Shown here: positions 26,001 to 33,598 of the stretch, in pieces
Position numbering within the stretch: the stretch's first letter is position 1
Layout: every line of letters starts with the position of its first letter
Origin: Clostridiaceae bacterium
GTDB lineage: Bacteria; Bacillota; Clostridia; Saccharofermentanales; DTU023
DNA length: 35,072 nucleotides
Assembly (NCBI GenBank): GCA_012841015.1
Contig: DUVN01000026.1
Location: 1-35,072 of the forward strand
Reading direction: 5' to 3'
Position numbers and translations under genes: made by a program
The notes under the pieces: generated by a model
What the model saw: only the letters and a program-made list of their open reading frames with translations
Databases searched by the model: none
What the model was told of the DNA's origin: nothing

Positions 26001-28975
26001 TTCCCGCAAAGCCTGTAGGCGGACTGCATCAGCTCTTTGAACGGTGGGCCGGTCATACGCCGGATGCTCTTGCTCTGATTGCCTCGGATGCGGCGCTCAG
26101 CTTCGCTGAGCTTAACCGACGTGCCAATGCACTGGCGCACAGCCTGCTTGCTCTGGGTGTAAAGCGTGAGGATCGCGTGGCCTTTACGCTGGGGCGTGAC
26201 AGCCGCATTTTGGTTTCCATGCTGGGCATTATCAAGGCAGGCTGCGCCTATATTCCCGTGGACCCTGACTACCCTCGGGAGCGTGTGGAGCATGTGCTGG
26301 AGGACAGCAAGGCCCGCTTCATTCTGACTGACGGTCCCTCTACTTTGAAGAACAGTCTCGATGTCAACGAATTGTTGAAGAATGAAAAGACGCTCAATCC
26401 GAATCTTCCTGTACGGCAGGAGCAGCTTTGCTACATCATCTATACCTCAGGTTCCACCGGAAAGCCCAAGGGCGTGATGCTCACTCACGGCGGCATCATC
26501 AACTATGTGCTGGATGATGAGCAAAATCGCCATGTGCGTGCGCTGGTGGAGAATCAGTGCACCATGTGCTCGGTGACGACGGTAAGTTTTGATATGTTCC
26601 TGAAGGAGGCTTTCACCACGCTGATGAATGGCCTGACATTGGTGCTAGCTGATGATGAGGAAGCCAAGAACCCGGATAAGCTGGCTGCCCTGTTTGCGCG
26701 CACGGGCGCCAATGCCTTCAATGCTACACCGTCACGTATGTTGCAATATATGGAACTGCCTGCCATGAAGGATGCGCTGGCAGGGTGTCGGGTCATCATG
26801 GCAGGCGGCGAGGGTTATCCCCCTGCTTTGTATCGAAAGCTGCGCGAAGTGACCGATGCGGTGCTGATCAATACCTATGGTCCGACCGAAATCACGGTAT
26901 CTTCCAACGGGAAACTGCTCAATAGTGAAGTCGTTACCATCGGTGCGCCGCTGCGCGGCGTGGTGGAGCAGGTGATGGATATTTATGGGCAACCCCTGCC
27001 TGCAGGCTTTATCGGTGAACTGTGGATAGCAGGTTACGGTGTTGCACGAGGCTACTTCGGCAATCCGGACATGACCGCTGAACGGTTTGTGGAATACAAT
27101 GGGCTGCGCTGGTACAAGACCGGCGATCTTGCCAAGTGGACGGATGATGGCGAAATCATCGTTCTGGGCAGAAATGACGGACAAATCAAGCTGCGCGGCC
27201 TGCGCATTGAATTGGGTGAAATTGAGAATACTCTGAACGCAGTGGCCGATGTGCGTTCCTGCGCCGTTCTGGTGCGCAAGCTGCACGGACAGGAGCATCT
27301 GTGTGCCTACTATACCGCCACGCGTGAACTGCCCGCGGAGGAACTGCGCGAGGTCCTGCTCAAGACTCTTACGAAATACATGGTGCCCACTGCTTATCTG
27401 CAGCTGGATGACATGCCCATGACCCCCAACGGCAAGATTGACCGCAAACGCCTTCCGGACGCCAAGCTGATGCAGCGTCAGGAATACATCGCTCCCGCCA
27501 ATGAGGCAGAGCAGATTTTCTGTGATATTTTTGCTGAGATTCTGCACTTGGAACGCGTAGGGGCGACTGACAATTTCTTTGACCTAGGCGGCACTTCGCT
27601 GCTGGTGACTCAGGTAACAATTGACGCTGCACAAAAGGGTATACAGCTGAGCTATGGCGACGTATTTGCCAATCCCACTCCCAGAGAACTGGCTGCCATC
27701 CGCAGTCATGCGGAGCAGCCGTTCGAGAAAGATGAGATTTCGGATTATGATTACGCGCCCATCCATGCACTGCTTGAGGAAAATACCATCGAAGCACTGA
27801 AGGATGGTAAGCTGCGTGCGCTGGGGAATGTGTGTATCACCGGTGCCAGCGGTTTCCTTGGCATCCATGTGTTGCGTGCCTATCTGCAAATGGAGAAAGG
27901 AACAGCTTTCTGCGTCGTCCGCGGCAGGAAGAATCTCAGCGCCGAAAAGCGGCTCAAAAGTATACTCGCCTACTATTATGGCGGAGACAAGCTGAAAATC
28001 AATGGCAAACCGTTCCTGCATGCGATGGATGAATTGTTTTCAAACCGCATTGTGGTGATAGACGGCAGCATCATAGATGATTCCCTGTATCAAAAACTTG
28101 CCGAGCTGCCCATCGACACTTATTTCAACTGTGCCGCCAATGTTAAACACTTCTCCGCCGGTACGGATATTGAGGACATTAACTATGGCGGTGTCAAGAT
28201 GGCGCTGGATTTCTGTCGTCAGAAGAAATGCCGTTTTGTGCAGGTGTCTACCGCCAGCATCGCCGGCATGAGCATCAATGGCAAGCCGGATGAAAAGCTG
28301 TTGCTCAGTGAGCGGATGCTCTATTTTGGCCAAGATCTTTCCAACAAGTATGCCCGCAGTAAATTCCTAGCGGAGCGTGCCGTGCTTGAGTCTGCGCTTG
28401 ATGGTCTGGATGTGAAGATCATGCGCGTGGGCAACCTGATGGCCCGCGACGCGGACGGTGAATTCCAGATCAATTTTACGACCAACAACTTCCTTGGCCG
28501 GCTAAAAGCTTACAGCCTCATTGGCAAGATTCCTTATGAAGCCATGGGTATGAACACGGAATTTGCGCCCATTGATTTCACGGCGGTTGCGGTGCTTTTG
28601 CTTGCGAAAACGCCTGAAACGTGCAGAGTGTTCCATCCTTACAACGATCATCACATCTTCCTAGGCGATGCCATCAGTGTCTTGCGCAGGCGGGGCATAG
28701 ACATTAAACCGTGCGAGACGGAGGGATATGTGTGCAGCTTTAGCGAGACCATGCGGGATTCCGCAAAAGCGCGCTATCTCAATTCGTTGATCGCCTATAA
28801 CGAGCACGGCAAACGCGTCATGCCCATCAAATCCATCAACAGCTATACTTCTCAGGTGCTGCTGCGCCAAGGCTTTAAGTGGCCTGTCACATCCGATGCG
28901 TACCTGGATCGGTTCTTTGCCATGATGGAAGGCCTCGGTTTCTTCGACCATGATTTTGAAATTGGGGAGGAGTAA
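20015..28975 (+). CDS. Three-module nonribosomal peptide synthetase, A-T-C-A-T-C-A-T-R
   Basis: A 2986-aa synthetase. Approximate order: A1 1-460 (YTSGSTGNPKG at 130, NGKVDRK at 451); T1 with GGDSISA (Ser near 509); C1 555-985 (HHILMDG near 680); A2 1000-1475 (YTSGTTGKPKG near 1141); T2 with GLNSLSA near 1520; C2 1572-1990 (HHMVFDG near 1697); A3 2007-2480 (YTSGSTGKPKG near 2143); T3 with LGGTSLL near 2525; R 2600-2986 with NAD(P) motif TGASGFLG and YARSK. Condensation and carrier motifs look active. A terminal R domain releases the chain as aldehyde or alcohol. A1 lacks the Asp that binds the alpha-amino group (FIAVALE where A2 and A3 have FDAHMMD and FDMFLKE), so the first unit may not be an alpha-amino acid. 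There is no epimerase or methyltransferase. The start at 20015 has AAGGAG eight bases upstream. It overlaps the MATE gene by one base. Confidence 0.96.
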   Translation: MFLHLFARTVREYGYKPALVFEGKSISYAELDHESSRIAYTLMANGIGHGDIVVIRLPRGMEAVAAIVGVMKSGAAVCVMEEGYPQERVDFVIRDTRSKVVIDCNWLEQLPVEPQPVLFPEWQKDDPAIIVYTSGSTGNPKGVVNSHRALSMAIRGNTLGRTEHDTFLSVASFSFIAVALEILTPLALGGTIHIAGDNLRKDAQSLVDYSRRHGITTSFSPPQMARIILPHLEDQLSSMVIGSDRVTNIYSNKVHLFNTYGCSETCGPLTSFQIDRTYPDITPIGRPYAGSCVYILDDENNLLPDGEEGEICISGQVALGYLNLPELTAERFIPNPWSESEDDKTLFKTNDIGRINENGQLEYVQRKDWMIKVRGYRVEPGEIEATIVRLTSADQAVVKGFENANGETSLFCVYTAREPLAPESVAEAIRGFLPAYMMPAFLQQVDALPVNPNGKVDRKNILPPDAAKFRSAYQAPENNREAAICAAFQRVLGIDRVGTLDDFNLIGGDSISAAKVQAELEGMNLSASDILSLGTPQKLAARVKAGLSKAEKRDCWPLTFAERQMVVEQGMNPESTSYNINFLAIEIEGEFDTDRLEQALNAMAERHAVLRSIYPMEKGEYVHRILDELHIPVVRRSCAREDVQSIMEAENRPFDLAKAPLVRCEVFEHAPNLRTLHFCFHHILMDGSGWPTFVDELFRLYQGETLPEQVFDYQDYAVWQEKNADPRRQEAFFKEMFADGVPENDMPTHVKRPSVLPEADEDIVAALPKAPIKEAAVRLGVTQYGFLMSVLGMTLAKYCGCEDVVVGTAMSGRTLKEQEKMIGMFVNTLPVRMKPVGYILFKDYVLKTAQTIRGVQANQTYPFEQLVPMLAPDRNPSRSPVFDVIFNYLREQPLPEIEGAKAAYIPIKGQALQMDLVLEAVHEGPHFKFKLSYSRQLYDDAVIENFMEQFIITLQRCCDDGDDRMLADLLELPDRQRRQIICDFPGKTVKGWGGRTVVSLFKEQAAKTPDNAAVVFGKETLSYRQLDKVSDRLAVHLMERGAGRGSVVGILVNRSLMMPIGALAALKTGAAYLPLDPGYPSDRLQYMLEDANAKVLISDSDLLDRVPEYAGFIVESAVIDTLPAVEAPEDVSRPEDLFILLYTSGTTGKPKGVMLTNANIVNYLHFYADSYQLCESDNIPAYASFGFDAHMMDLYPTLLRGACLHILPEEMRLDLPGIRKYFEENNITVAFMTTQLGRQFAESMRVPTLRALSVGGETLVPLDPPEIPLFNLYGPTECSVACTKQRVDKLYDRVPIGKATYNTALYVVDGRGRLAPVGVPGELYISGIQVADGYLNRPDLTAEKFIANPFTDEPLYARVYKSGDVVRFLPDGAIDFVGRRDFQVKIRGFRVELTEIEGRIRAFEGIKDAAVIAQEDAGGGNRVVAYVVSDGPVDIKAMNAFIEDVLPSYMVPAATMQIERIPLNQNGKVNRRELPRIQLQAEEMVAPRNEEEKTIFDAVASVLKHEEFGVTTDLMYAGLNSLSAIKAAALITENTGKNLRTADLMREKTVEKIALLLTDSSDYQIKTYDKQAYYPLTQNQMGLYFACVKDPGTLMYNIPVELSFGSGVEPEKLHSAILRVIEAHPYIKTRFSVRDNEPVQLRMDDAQVEIPVITCTAEEYAVRSAGFVRPFSFFEGALFRMEICVLPDGVKLLGDFHHMVFDGGSLDIFLHDLSAAYEGAQIAAETFTSFDLALLEREKAQGSAWAEDKAFFHHRLGDGEGATVFPTDKKSDGPGAPRSVHATIAKSSVEQAIKGLGVTASNLFLAATLLVSGRFASAKSVRIAAISNGREGVHVQRNVGMLVKTLPMVMMVDPVMTAAAYMEGVQQEMNDVLAHQTYSYLQAASDYSYNAQMLYAYQGGVVSHYKVGDTPVVMRPLGINSAKFPISVNIQENDTDFIVEAEYDDAVYNASTMHTLASCIAHTAGMLVRNGDTSVGSFSICDKEQLALVNSFSPPLPAKPVGGLHQLFERWAGHTPDALALIASDAALSFAELNRRANALAHSLLALGVKREDRVAFTLGRDSRILVSMLGIIKAGCAYIPVDPDYPRERVEHVLEDSKARFILTDGPSTLKNSLDVNELLKNEKTLNPNLPVRQEQLCYIIYTSGSTGKPKGVMLTHGGIINYVLDDEQNRHVRALVENQCTMCSVTTVSFDMFLKEAFTTLMNGLTLVLADDEEAKNPDKLAALFARTGANAFNATPSRMLQYMELPAMKDALAGCRVIMAGGEGYPPALYRKLREVTDAVLINTYGPTEITVSSNGKLLNSEVVTIGAPLRGVVEQVMDIYGQPLPAGFIGELWIAGYGVARGYFGNPDMTAERFVEYNGLRWYKTGDLAKWTDDGEIIVLGRNDGQIKLRGLRIELGEIENTLNAVADVRSCAVLVRKLHGQEHLCAYYTATRELPAEELREVLLKTLTKYMVPTAYLQLDDMPMTPNGKIDRKRLPDAKLMQRQEYIAPANEAEQIFCDIFAEILHLERVGATDNFFDLGGTSLLVTQVTIDAAQKGIQLSYGDVFANPTPRELAAIRSHAEQPFEKDEISDYDYAPIHALLEENTIEALKDGKLRALGNVCITGASGFLGIHVLRAYLQMEKGTAFCVVRGRKNLSAEKRLKSILAYYYGGDKLKINGKPFLHAMDELFSNRIVVIDGSIIDDSLYQKLAELPIDTYFNCAANVKHFSAGTDIEDINYGGVKMALDFCRQKKCRFVQVSTASIAGMSINGKPDEKLLLSERMLYFGQDLSNKYARSKFLAERAVLESALDGLDVKIMRVGNLMARDADGEFQINFTTNNFLGRLKAYSLIGKIPYEAMGMNTEFAPIDFTAVAVLLLAKTPETCRVFHPYNDHHIFLGDAISVLRRRGIDIKPCETEGYVCSFSETMRDSAKARYLNSLIAYNEHGKRVMPIKSINSYTSQVLLRQGFKWPVTSDAYLDRFFAMMEGLGFFDHDFEIGEE

Positions 28976-30738
28976 TGGCCATGTATGAACGAAGCGGACA
29001 CATCATTCAGCAAAAGTTCAGGGAATATCTGCTGCCCACGGCACTGACCTCCATGGCGATATCCATGGCTTCGGTCGTGGATGGGATCATTGTGGGCAGT
29101 CTGCTGGGCGAGGTGGCGCTGGCTGCCGTTGGCCTGTCCGGGCCAATCATCTTCTGCATCAACCTTATTTATATGCTTTTTGCTGTCGGCGGGCTTACCT
29201 GTGCATCCATCTCACTGGGTAAACGCGATTTCCATATGGCGAACCAGTTCTTCACGCTGTCCATCGGCGGAGGACTTGGCGCGATGTGCATCTTCCTAGC
29301 AGTGATGCAGGTCATTCTGAGCCCGCTCAGCATCAGCCTCGCAGGCGGGGATGTCCAGTTGGCCGCCCTGACGGAAAGCTATCTTCGCCCGTTGCTGTTT
29401 ACGGGTCCTGCCATGATGTTTTCCTCCGGCATGGCAATATTCATCCGGATGGACGGCAATCCCAAAGCCTCTGCTGCGATTGTGATGATCGCCAACGCGG
29501 TCAATTTGGTGCTGGACTATGTTCTGATCCGCTTTTTAGATACCGGTATCGCCGGGGCGGGCCTTTCTACCGCATTGGGTTATGTGGCCGGTTCCGCCAT
29601 TGTGATTCCCTATCTTGCGAACAGAAAACGCAGTTTTCATTTTGTTCGCCCTGGGAAAACCATCCTGAAAACGTTGCGTGATATTCTGAAAAGCGGCATG
29701 TCCAAGGCCGCCAGCCAAGTGTGCAATCTGGTGCGCTCTCTGGTGATCAACGCCGTGATTATTTCTTCACTGGGTTCCATCGGCATGTCCATCATGACTG
29801 TCTGTACCAATGCGTCGATGATCTCCAATATCTTTGAGGGTGGTATTGCGGACACCCTGCTGCCCATTGTCGGCACGCTGTATGGAGAAAAGGATTTCTT
29901 CGGTATCCGTCATGCTATGAGAATAGCCCGGCGTGTGATGACGGTGTGCAGTGCCGGGCTGGTGGCCTTTTTCCTGATTGCACCACAGCTGATAGGCGTA
30001 GTCTTTGGTATGACATCGCCGGATGCATTGGCTCTGCTCAAGCCTGCGCTTCGGCTGTACGCGCTGTATCTTCCCTTTTCAGCTGCGATTATGTTGCTTC
30101 AAAATTTCTACAATACAACCGAGCGCCGCAGTCTTGCCACAAGTCTTGTGGTGATGGATGGTCTGCTGTTTGTGATTCCCTTCGCCGTCCTGCTATCCAG
30201 CATACAGGCCAATCTGCTGTGGCTGTGTTATGCCGCTTCCGGTGCATGTACGCTGTTTGTTCTGTTGCTCTTGGCTCGCCGCATCCGGAAGAAAGAAAAC
30301 GTGCAGGGATTGCTGTTGATACGCGAGCGGGACGACTGCATCTGCAAATTTGATTTTACCATCGCGGCAACCAAGGAGGAGGCTGTCCGGCTGTCTGAGC
30401 GGGTTACGGCTCTTGAGGAAAAAGCGGCTGTTAATACCCGCCTGCTGAAAAAAATTGCGCTTGCGTTGGAGGAAATGACGGTCGCGTCCGTCCATTATGC
30501 CCACGCAGACAGCGTCGGTTTGATTGATATTCTTGTCCATGTGACTGATGAGCAGGTGACAATCCTGATGCGCGATAATGGAAGACCCTTCAATCCCCTA
30601 GAGTATATTCCTGAGGAGAATGACGGCTGTATCACCGACAGCATCCAGCTGGTGAAAAAGCTGGCTTCGCGCATGGAATACAGCCGTCAGCTGGGATTTA
30701 ATACCTCAGTTTTGACCTTTGAAAAGGCCATAGCGTGA
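28975..30738 (+). CDS. MATE-family exporter fused to a degenerate RsbW-like HATPase domain
   Basis: A 587-aa protein. Residues about 1-445 form a twelve-segment MATE antiporter (LLPTALTSMAISMASVVDGIIVGS, GLSGPIIFCINLIYMLFAVGG), the likely exporter of the NRPS product. Residues about 455-587 form a cytoplasmic domain of the RsbW/SpoIIAB HATPase type: FDFTIAATKEEAVRL, LALEEMTVASVHYAH, MRDNGRPFNPLEYI and QLVKKLASRMEYSR. The N-box Asn is replaced (E-x-x-x-A instead of E-x-x-x-N) and the GGLG lid motif is missing (DGCITDSIQLV), so ATP binding or kinase activity may be lost. The phosphatase/kinase at 16271 keeps both. The fusion suggests that a STAS protein docks on the exporter. Start: TAATG overlap with the NRPS stop, GGGGAGG upstream. 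Confidence 0.9.
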   Translation: MAMYERSGHIIQQKFREYLLPTALTSMAISMASVVDGIIVGSLLGEVALAAVGLSGPIIFCINLIYMLFAVGGLTCASISLGKRDFHMANQFFTLSIGGGLGAMCIFLAVMQVILSPLSISLAGGDVQLAALTESYLRPLLFTGPAMMFSSGMAIFIRMDGNPKASAAIVMIANAVNLVLDYVLIRFLDTGIAGAGLSTALGYVAGSAIVIPYLANRKRSFHFVRPGKTILKTLRDILKSGMSKAASQVCNLVRSLVINAVIISSLGSIGMSIMTVCTNASMISNIFEGGIADTLLPIVGTLYGEKDFFGIRHAMRIARRVMTVCSAGLVAFFLIAPQLIGVVFGMTSPDALALLKPALRLYALYLPFSAAIMLLQNFYNTTERRSLATSLVVMDGLLFVIPFAVLLSSIQANLLWLCYAASGACTLFVLLLLARRIRKKENVQGLLLIRERDDCICKFDFTIAATKEEAVRLSERVTALEEKAAVNTRLLKKIALALEEMTVASVHYAHADSVGLIDILVHVTDEQVTILMRDNGRPFNPLEYIPEENDGCITDSIQLVKKLASRMEYSRQLGFNTSVLTFEKAIA

Positions 30739-30793
30739 TACAAGGTTGATCGTCCGCACTATTACGCAACCGTGAAACGTGGGAGGACACGAT

Positions 30794-32170
30794 ATGGAAT
30801 TTATTGACGCAAAACTTGCGGCTGCTCTGGTGGCCGGGGCAGACCGACTGGAAAGAAAAGAGATTGAGGATTTAGCGCGGCAGCGTCTGCATTTCCTTGT
30901 GGATTATGCGCGGGAGCATTCTCCTTACTTGAAGGAAAAGTATGAGGATCTTCCGGAGAATTATCGTCTGGCGGATATTCCCATCTCCACCCGAGCAGAG
31001 ATGACGCAGCAATTTGATCGCTTGGTCTGCGATCCTGAGATCACCACAGAAAAAGTGGATGAATATGTTGCTGATTTCGAGAATCTGTTCACGCCTTTTC
31101 TGGGGAAGTACAGGGTCATCAGTACCTCCGGGACGACGGCGCAGCCGCTGCGTATCGTTCGTGACAGCCGACACATTGCTATTCATGATGCATTGATGGC
31201 CGAGCGCTATTTTGGCGGCCCCCTTCTGAAGGATGTGGAAGGACTGAAAGAGCCGGATCTGAAGCAGTGCGCCATCATCGCGCCCGGAGGCTTGAATTCC
31301 TCTTATCTTTCCTTTGAACGTGTGCGAAGAAGTTACAAAGCCCGCGGGATTGAGGACCGTACGCTGTTTTTGTCAACGATTGCGCCTGTGGAGGAAATGA
31401 TCCGTAAACTCAATGAGTTTCAGCCCGATGTCATCGGGTGCTATCCTTCCGTGATCTATACCCTTGCTTTTGAGCAGAAGGCGGGCAGGCTGAATATTCA
31501 TCCGAAGGTTATCGGCTGTTCTGCGGAAAAGCTGACTGAGGAAAACAGAAAATTCATCAGTGAGGCTTTCGGCTGCCCGGTCAATGACAATTACTGCAGT
31601 ACCGAAGGCGGCGAGGTTGCCATGCTCTGTCCCAACGGTCATATGCACGTAAACAGCGATTGGGTGATCGTGGAACCTGTAGATCGGGAAAACAATCCCG
31701 TGCCATGCGGCGTAAAATCTGAAGGCATTCTGATGACCAATCTTGCTTGTTTGGTGCAACCGGTGATTCGATATCGTATGACCGACAGTGTGATCATGCA
31801 TGATGAGATCTGCGGCTGCGGATTGAATACTCCTTGGATCGACATTGACGGTCGTGTGGACGACATACTGGAATTTGATCATAACGGTACAACCGTACGT
31901 ATGCCGGCTGTTTTGTTCGAGCTATGTACAAAGGATATTCCCGGATGCGATCACTGTCAGGTGATCCAGCGGGCCCATGATGCCATAGAAATGAGAATTT
32001 CTGTTATGCAGGGATATGACCGAGTTGAAACAGAGCAAAAGATTCTTTTCAGCATCCGGCAGCTTTTTGATAGCCATGGACTGAATTCTATACGGATTGA
32101 ACTGGTGAATAAGCCTCTCGAGCGAACCCGAAGCGGCAAACTCCGCATTGCGTTCAAAGAGTTTGTTTGA
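30794..32170 (+). CDS. PaaK/CapK-like AMP-forming acyl-CoA ligase family protein
   Basis: A 458-aa cytoplasmic member of the adenylate-forming superfamily, phenylacetate-CoA ligase branch. Motifs are the P-loop-like STSGTTAQPLRIV, the NDNYCSTEGGE stretch (aromatic-x-TE equivalent) and IDGRVDDIL; the C-terminus ends in RSGKLRIAFKEFV with the Lys expected for catalysis. It follows the exporter gene by 55 bases and has GGGAGGA seven bases before its ATG at 30794. In an NRPS setting it could activate a carboxylic acid used as the first unit or N-acyl cap, which would fit the unusual first adenylation domain. That link is inference. An alternative is activation of an aryl acid for separate metabolism. 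Confidence 0.85.
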   Translation: MEFIDAKLAAALVAGADRLERKEIEDLARQRLHFLVDYAREHSPYLKEKYEDLPENYRLADIPISTRAEMTQQFDRLVCDPEITTEKVDEYVADFENLFTPFLGKYRVISTSGTTAQPLRIVRDSRHIAIHDALMAERYFGGPLLKDVEGLKEPDLKQCAIIAPGGLNSSYLSFERVRRSYKARGIEDRTLFLSTIAPVEEMIRKLNEFQPDVIGCYPSVIYTLAFEQKAGRLNIHPKVIGCSAEKLTEENRKFISEAFGCPVNDNYCSTEGGEVAMLCPNGHMHVNSDWVIVEPVDRENNPVPCGVKSEGILMTNLACLVQPVIRYRMTDSVIMHDEICGCGLNTPWIDIDGRVDDILEFDHNGTTVRMPAVLFELCTKDIPGCDHCQVIQRAHDAIEMRISVMQGYDRVETEQKILFSIRQLFDSHGLNSIRIELVNKPLERTRSGKLRIAFKEFV

Positions 32171-32198
32171 TCCAGACAAATATAAGGTGGTGAGAAAT

Positions 32199-33482
32199 AT
32201 GATGCAAAAAATGGTCAGTGAAGCATACACCTATGCGTTTCCGCTTGTCCTTATGGATGCGACGAAAACATCATCGACCAATGCGGTAGAATTTGACCCA
32301 ATTAAGGGCACGGCTCCCGTGAATCAACTGATGCACGGCGAGAAGCTTGCCGACGCTTCTTTCAAAGCGATCGTAACGCCGAACGTTGATACTGTTTATT
32401 CCAGCGCATGGTACGATCTCAGCGATGAACCGATGGTCTATGTTTTTCCTGAGACAGACAGGTTCTGCAATGTGCAGATCTTTGATGCGTGGACGAATAC
32501 AGTTTCCGTGTTTGACAAGGCTGGCACTTATGCCATTGCCCTTTCGACATGGGAAGGTGATTTGCCGGAGGGCGTGACCCGTATCAATGTCCCCACGGCG
32601 ATGGCATGGTCCATCACGCGCACGGTTCTGTCGGGCGCAGAGGATCTGCCGAACGTCCGTGCGATTCAGAAAAGAATGAAGCTTCTTCCGTTGTCAGCTT
32701 ATGTCCGCGGCGGCGAATATATCGCTCCGAAAGGCCGTTATGCCGAAGAGAATAATTACGTTCCGATTGAAAAAGTCTTATCCCTGGGGCCTAAGGATTT
32801 CTTCGACAGGGCCAACGAATTGATGAAAACGAATCCGCCTGCACCGGCTGATGCCACAATGATGGAGAAGCTTGCAGTCATCAATGTCGGCCCGGGCATG
32901 ACCTTTGATCTCAGCATTCTATCCGGCGACGTTGCGTCACAATGGAGAGAAATGATTCAAACAGTGCGGGCGAAACTTAACGACGAGGCAATGAAATTCT
33001 CGGTGCGACTTGGTCAATGGAGTTATTTCGGAGCCCCCATCGGTGATTGCGGCGTGGAGTATGGATATCGCGCCATGGTCGCTCTCGGCGGACTTGGCGC
33101 CAATACGGTTGACGTGGCCCTCTATATGATAACGGATGTCGACAATTCGGGAGAGAGGCTGACAGCTGAAAAGACGTATGTCATGCATTTCGAATCATTT
33201 CCTCCTGTTATGAAAGGCGGTTTCTGGTCTGTAACCGCATATGGCAACGACGATTTCCTCATTGATAATCCCATTGACCGCTACTGTATCAATGACCGGA
33301 CGGACTTCCTTTTGAATGAGGACGGTTCACTGGACATCATTTTATCCGGGGAGCAGCCGCATGTTATTGCAAACTGGCTGCCTGTCGCCGGCGCTGATTA
33401 CCATTTGTTCATGCGCATTTACACTCCGGATATGGACGCACTTTCAACGTGGAAGCCGCCCATTATCCGAATTTTGGGTTGA
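32199..33482 (+). CDS. DUF1254/DUF1214 domain protein
   Basis: A 427-aa protein of two linked domains of unknown function. The N-terminal DUF1254 part shows AYTYAFPLVLMDATK, APVNQLMHG, TPNVDTVYSSAWYDLS and FDAWTNT. The C-terminal DUF1214 part shows FWSVTAYGNDDFLIDNP, NEDGSLDI, ANWLPV and STWKPP. Both are complete. Most described relatives are secreted or periplasmic; here no signal peptide is visible after the start at 32199 (AAGGTGG, eight bases upstream), so it is predicted cytoplasmic. It lies 28 bases after the ligase gene and could be cotranscribed with it. No reaction is established for the family, so no function is proposed. Confidence 0.87.
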   Translation: MMQKMVSEAYTYAFPLVLMDATKTSSTNAVEFDPIKGTAPVNQLMHGEKLADASFKAIVTPNVDTVYSSAWYDLSDEPMVYVFPETDRFCNVQIFDAWTNTVSVFDKAGTYAIALSTWEGDLPEGVTRINVPTAMAWSITRTVLSGAEDLPNVRAIQKRMKLLPLSAYVRGGEYIAPKGRYAEENNYVPIEKVLSLGPKDFFDRANELMKTNPPAPADATMMEKLAVINVGPGMTFDLSILSGDVASQWREMIQTVRAKLNDEAMKFSVRLGQWSYFGAPIGDCGVEYGYRAMVALGGLGANTVDVALYMITDVDNSGERLTAEKTYVMHFESFPPVMKGGFWSVTAYGNDDFLIDNPIDRYCINDRTDFLLNEDGSLDIILSGEQPHVIANWLPVAGADYHLFMRIYTPDMDALSTWKPPIIRILG

Positions 33483-33514
33483 CCGTACCTTCTTAAGGAG
33501 GAGGTGCTTGATTT

Positions 33515-33540
33515 TTGGGGAGTTCCCCATAGCTCCCCAA
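33515..33540 (+). promoter_or_regulatory. GC-rich hairpin in the leader of the sulfatase gene
   Basis: TTGGGGAG (33515-33522) pairs with CTCCCCAA (33533-33540). The same GGGG can instead pair with CCCC at 33525-33528, so two stems exclude each other. No T-run follows. It lies about 60 bases before the sulfatase ATG and could affect expression; a role is not shown. Confidence 0.35.
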
Positions 33541-33598
33541 CACAGAGTCCATCAAGGGTTGCGCGATGTGCCATCGCTAAGTAAAAGGAGGATTCAAC

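Noticed and set aside
25154-26293. 379-codon minus-strand frame inside the NRPS gene
   Set aside because: Antisense to the C2 and A3 regions. A GC-biased gene commonly leaves such an open complementary frame.
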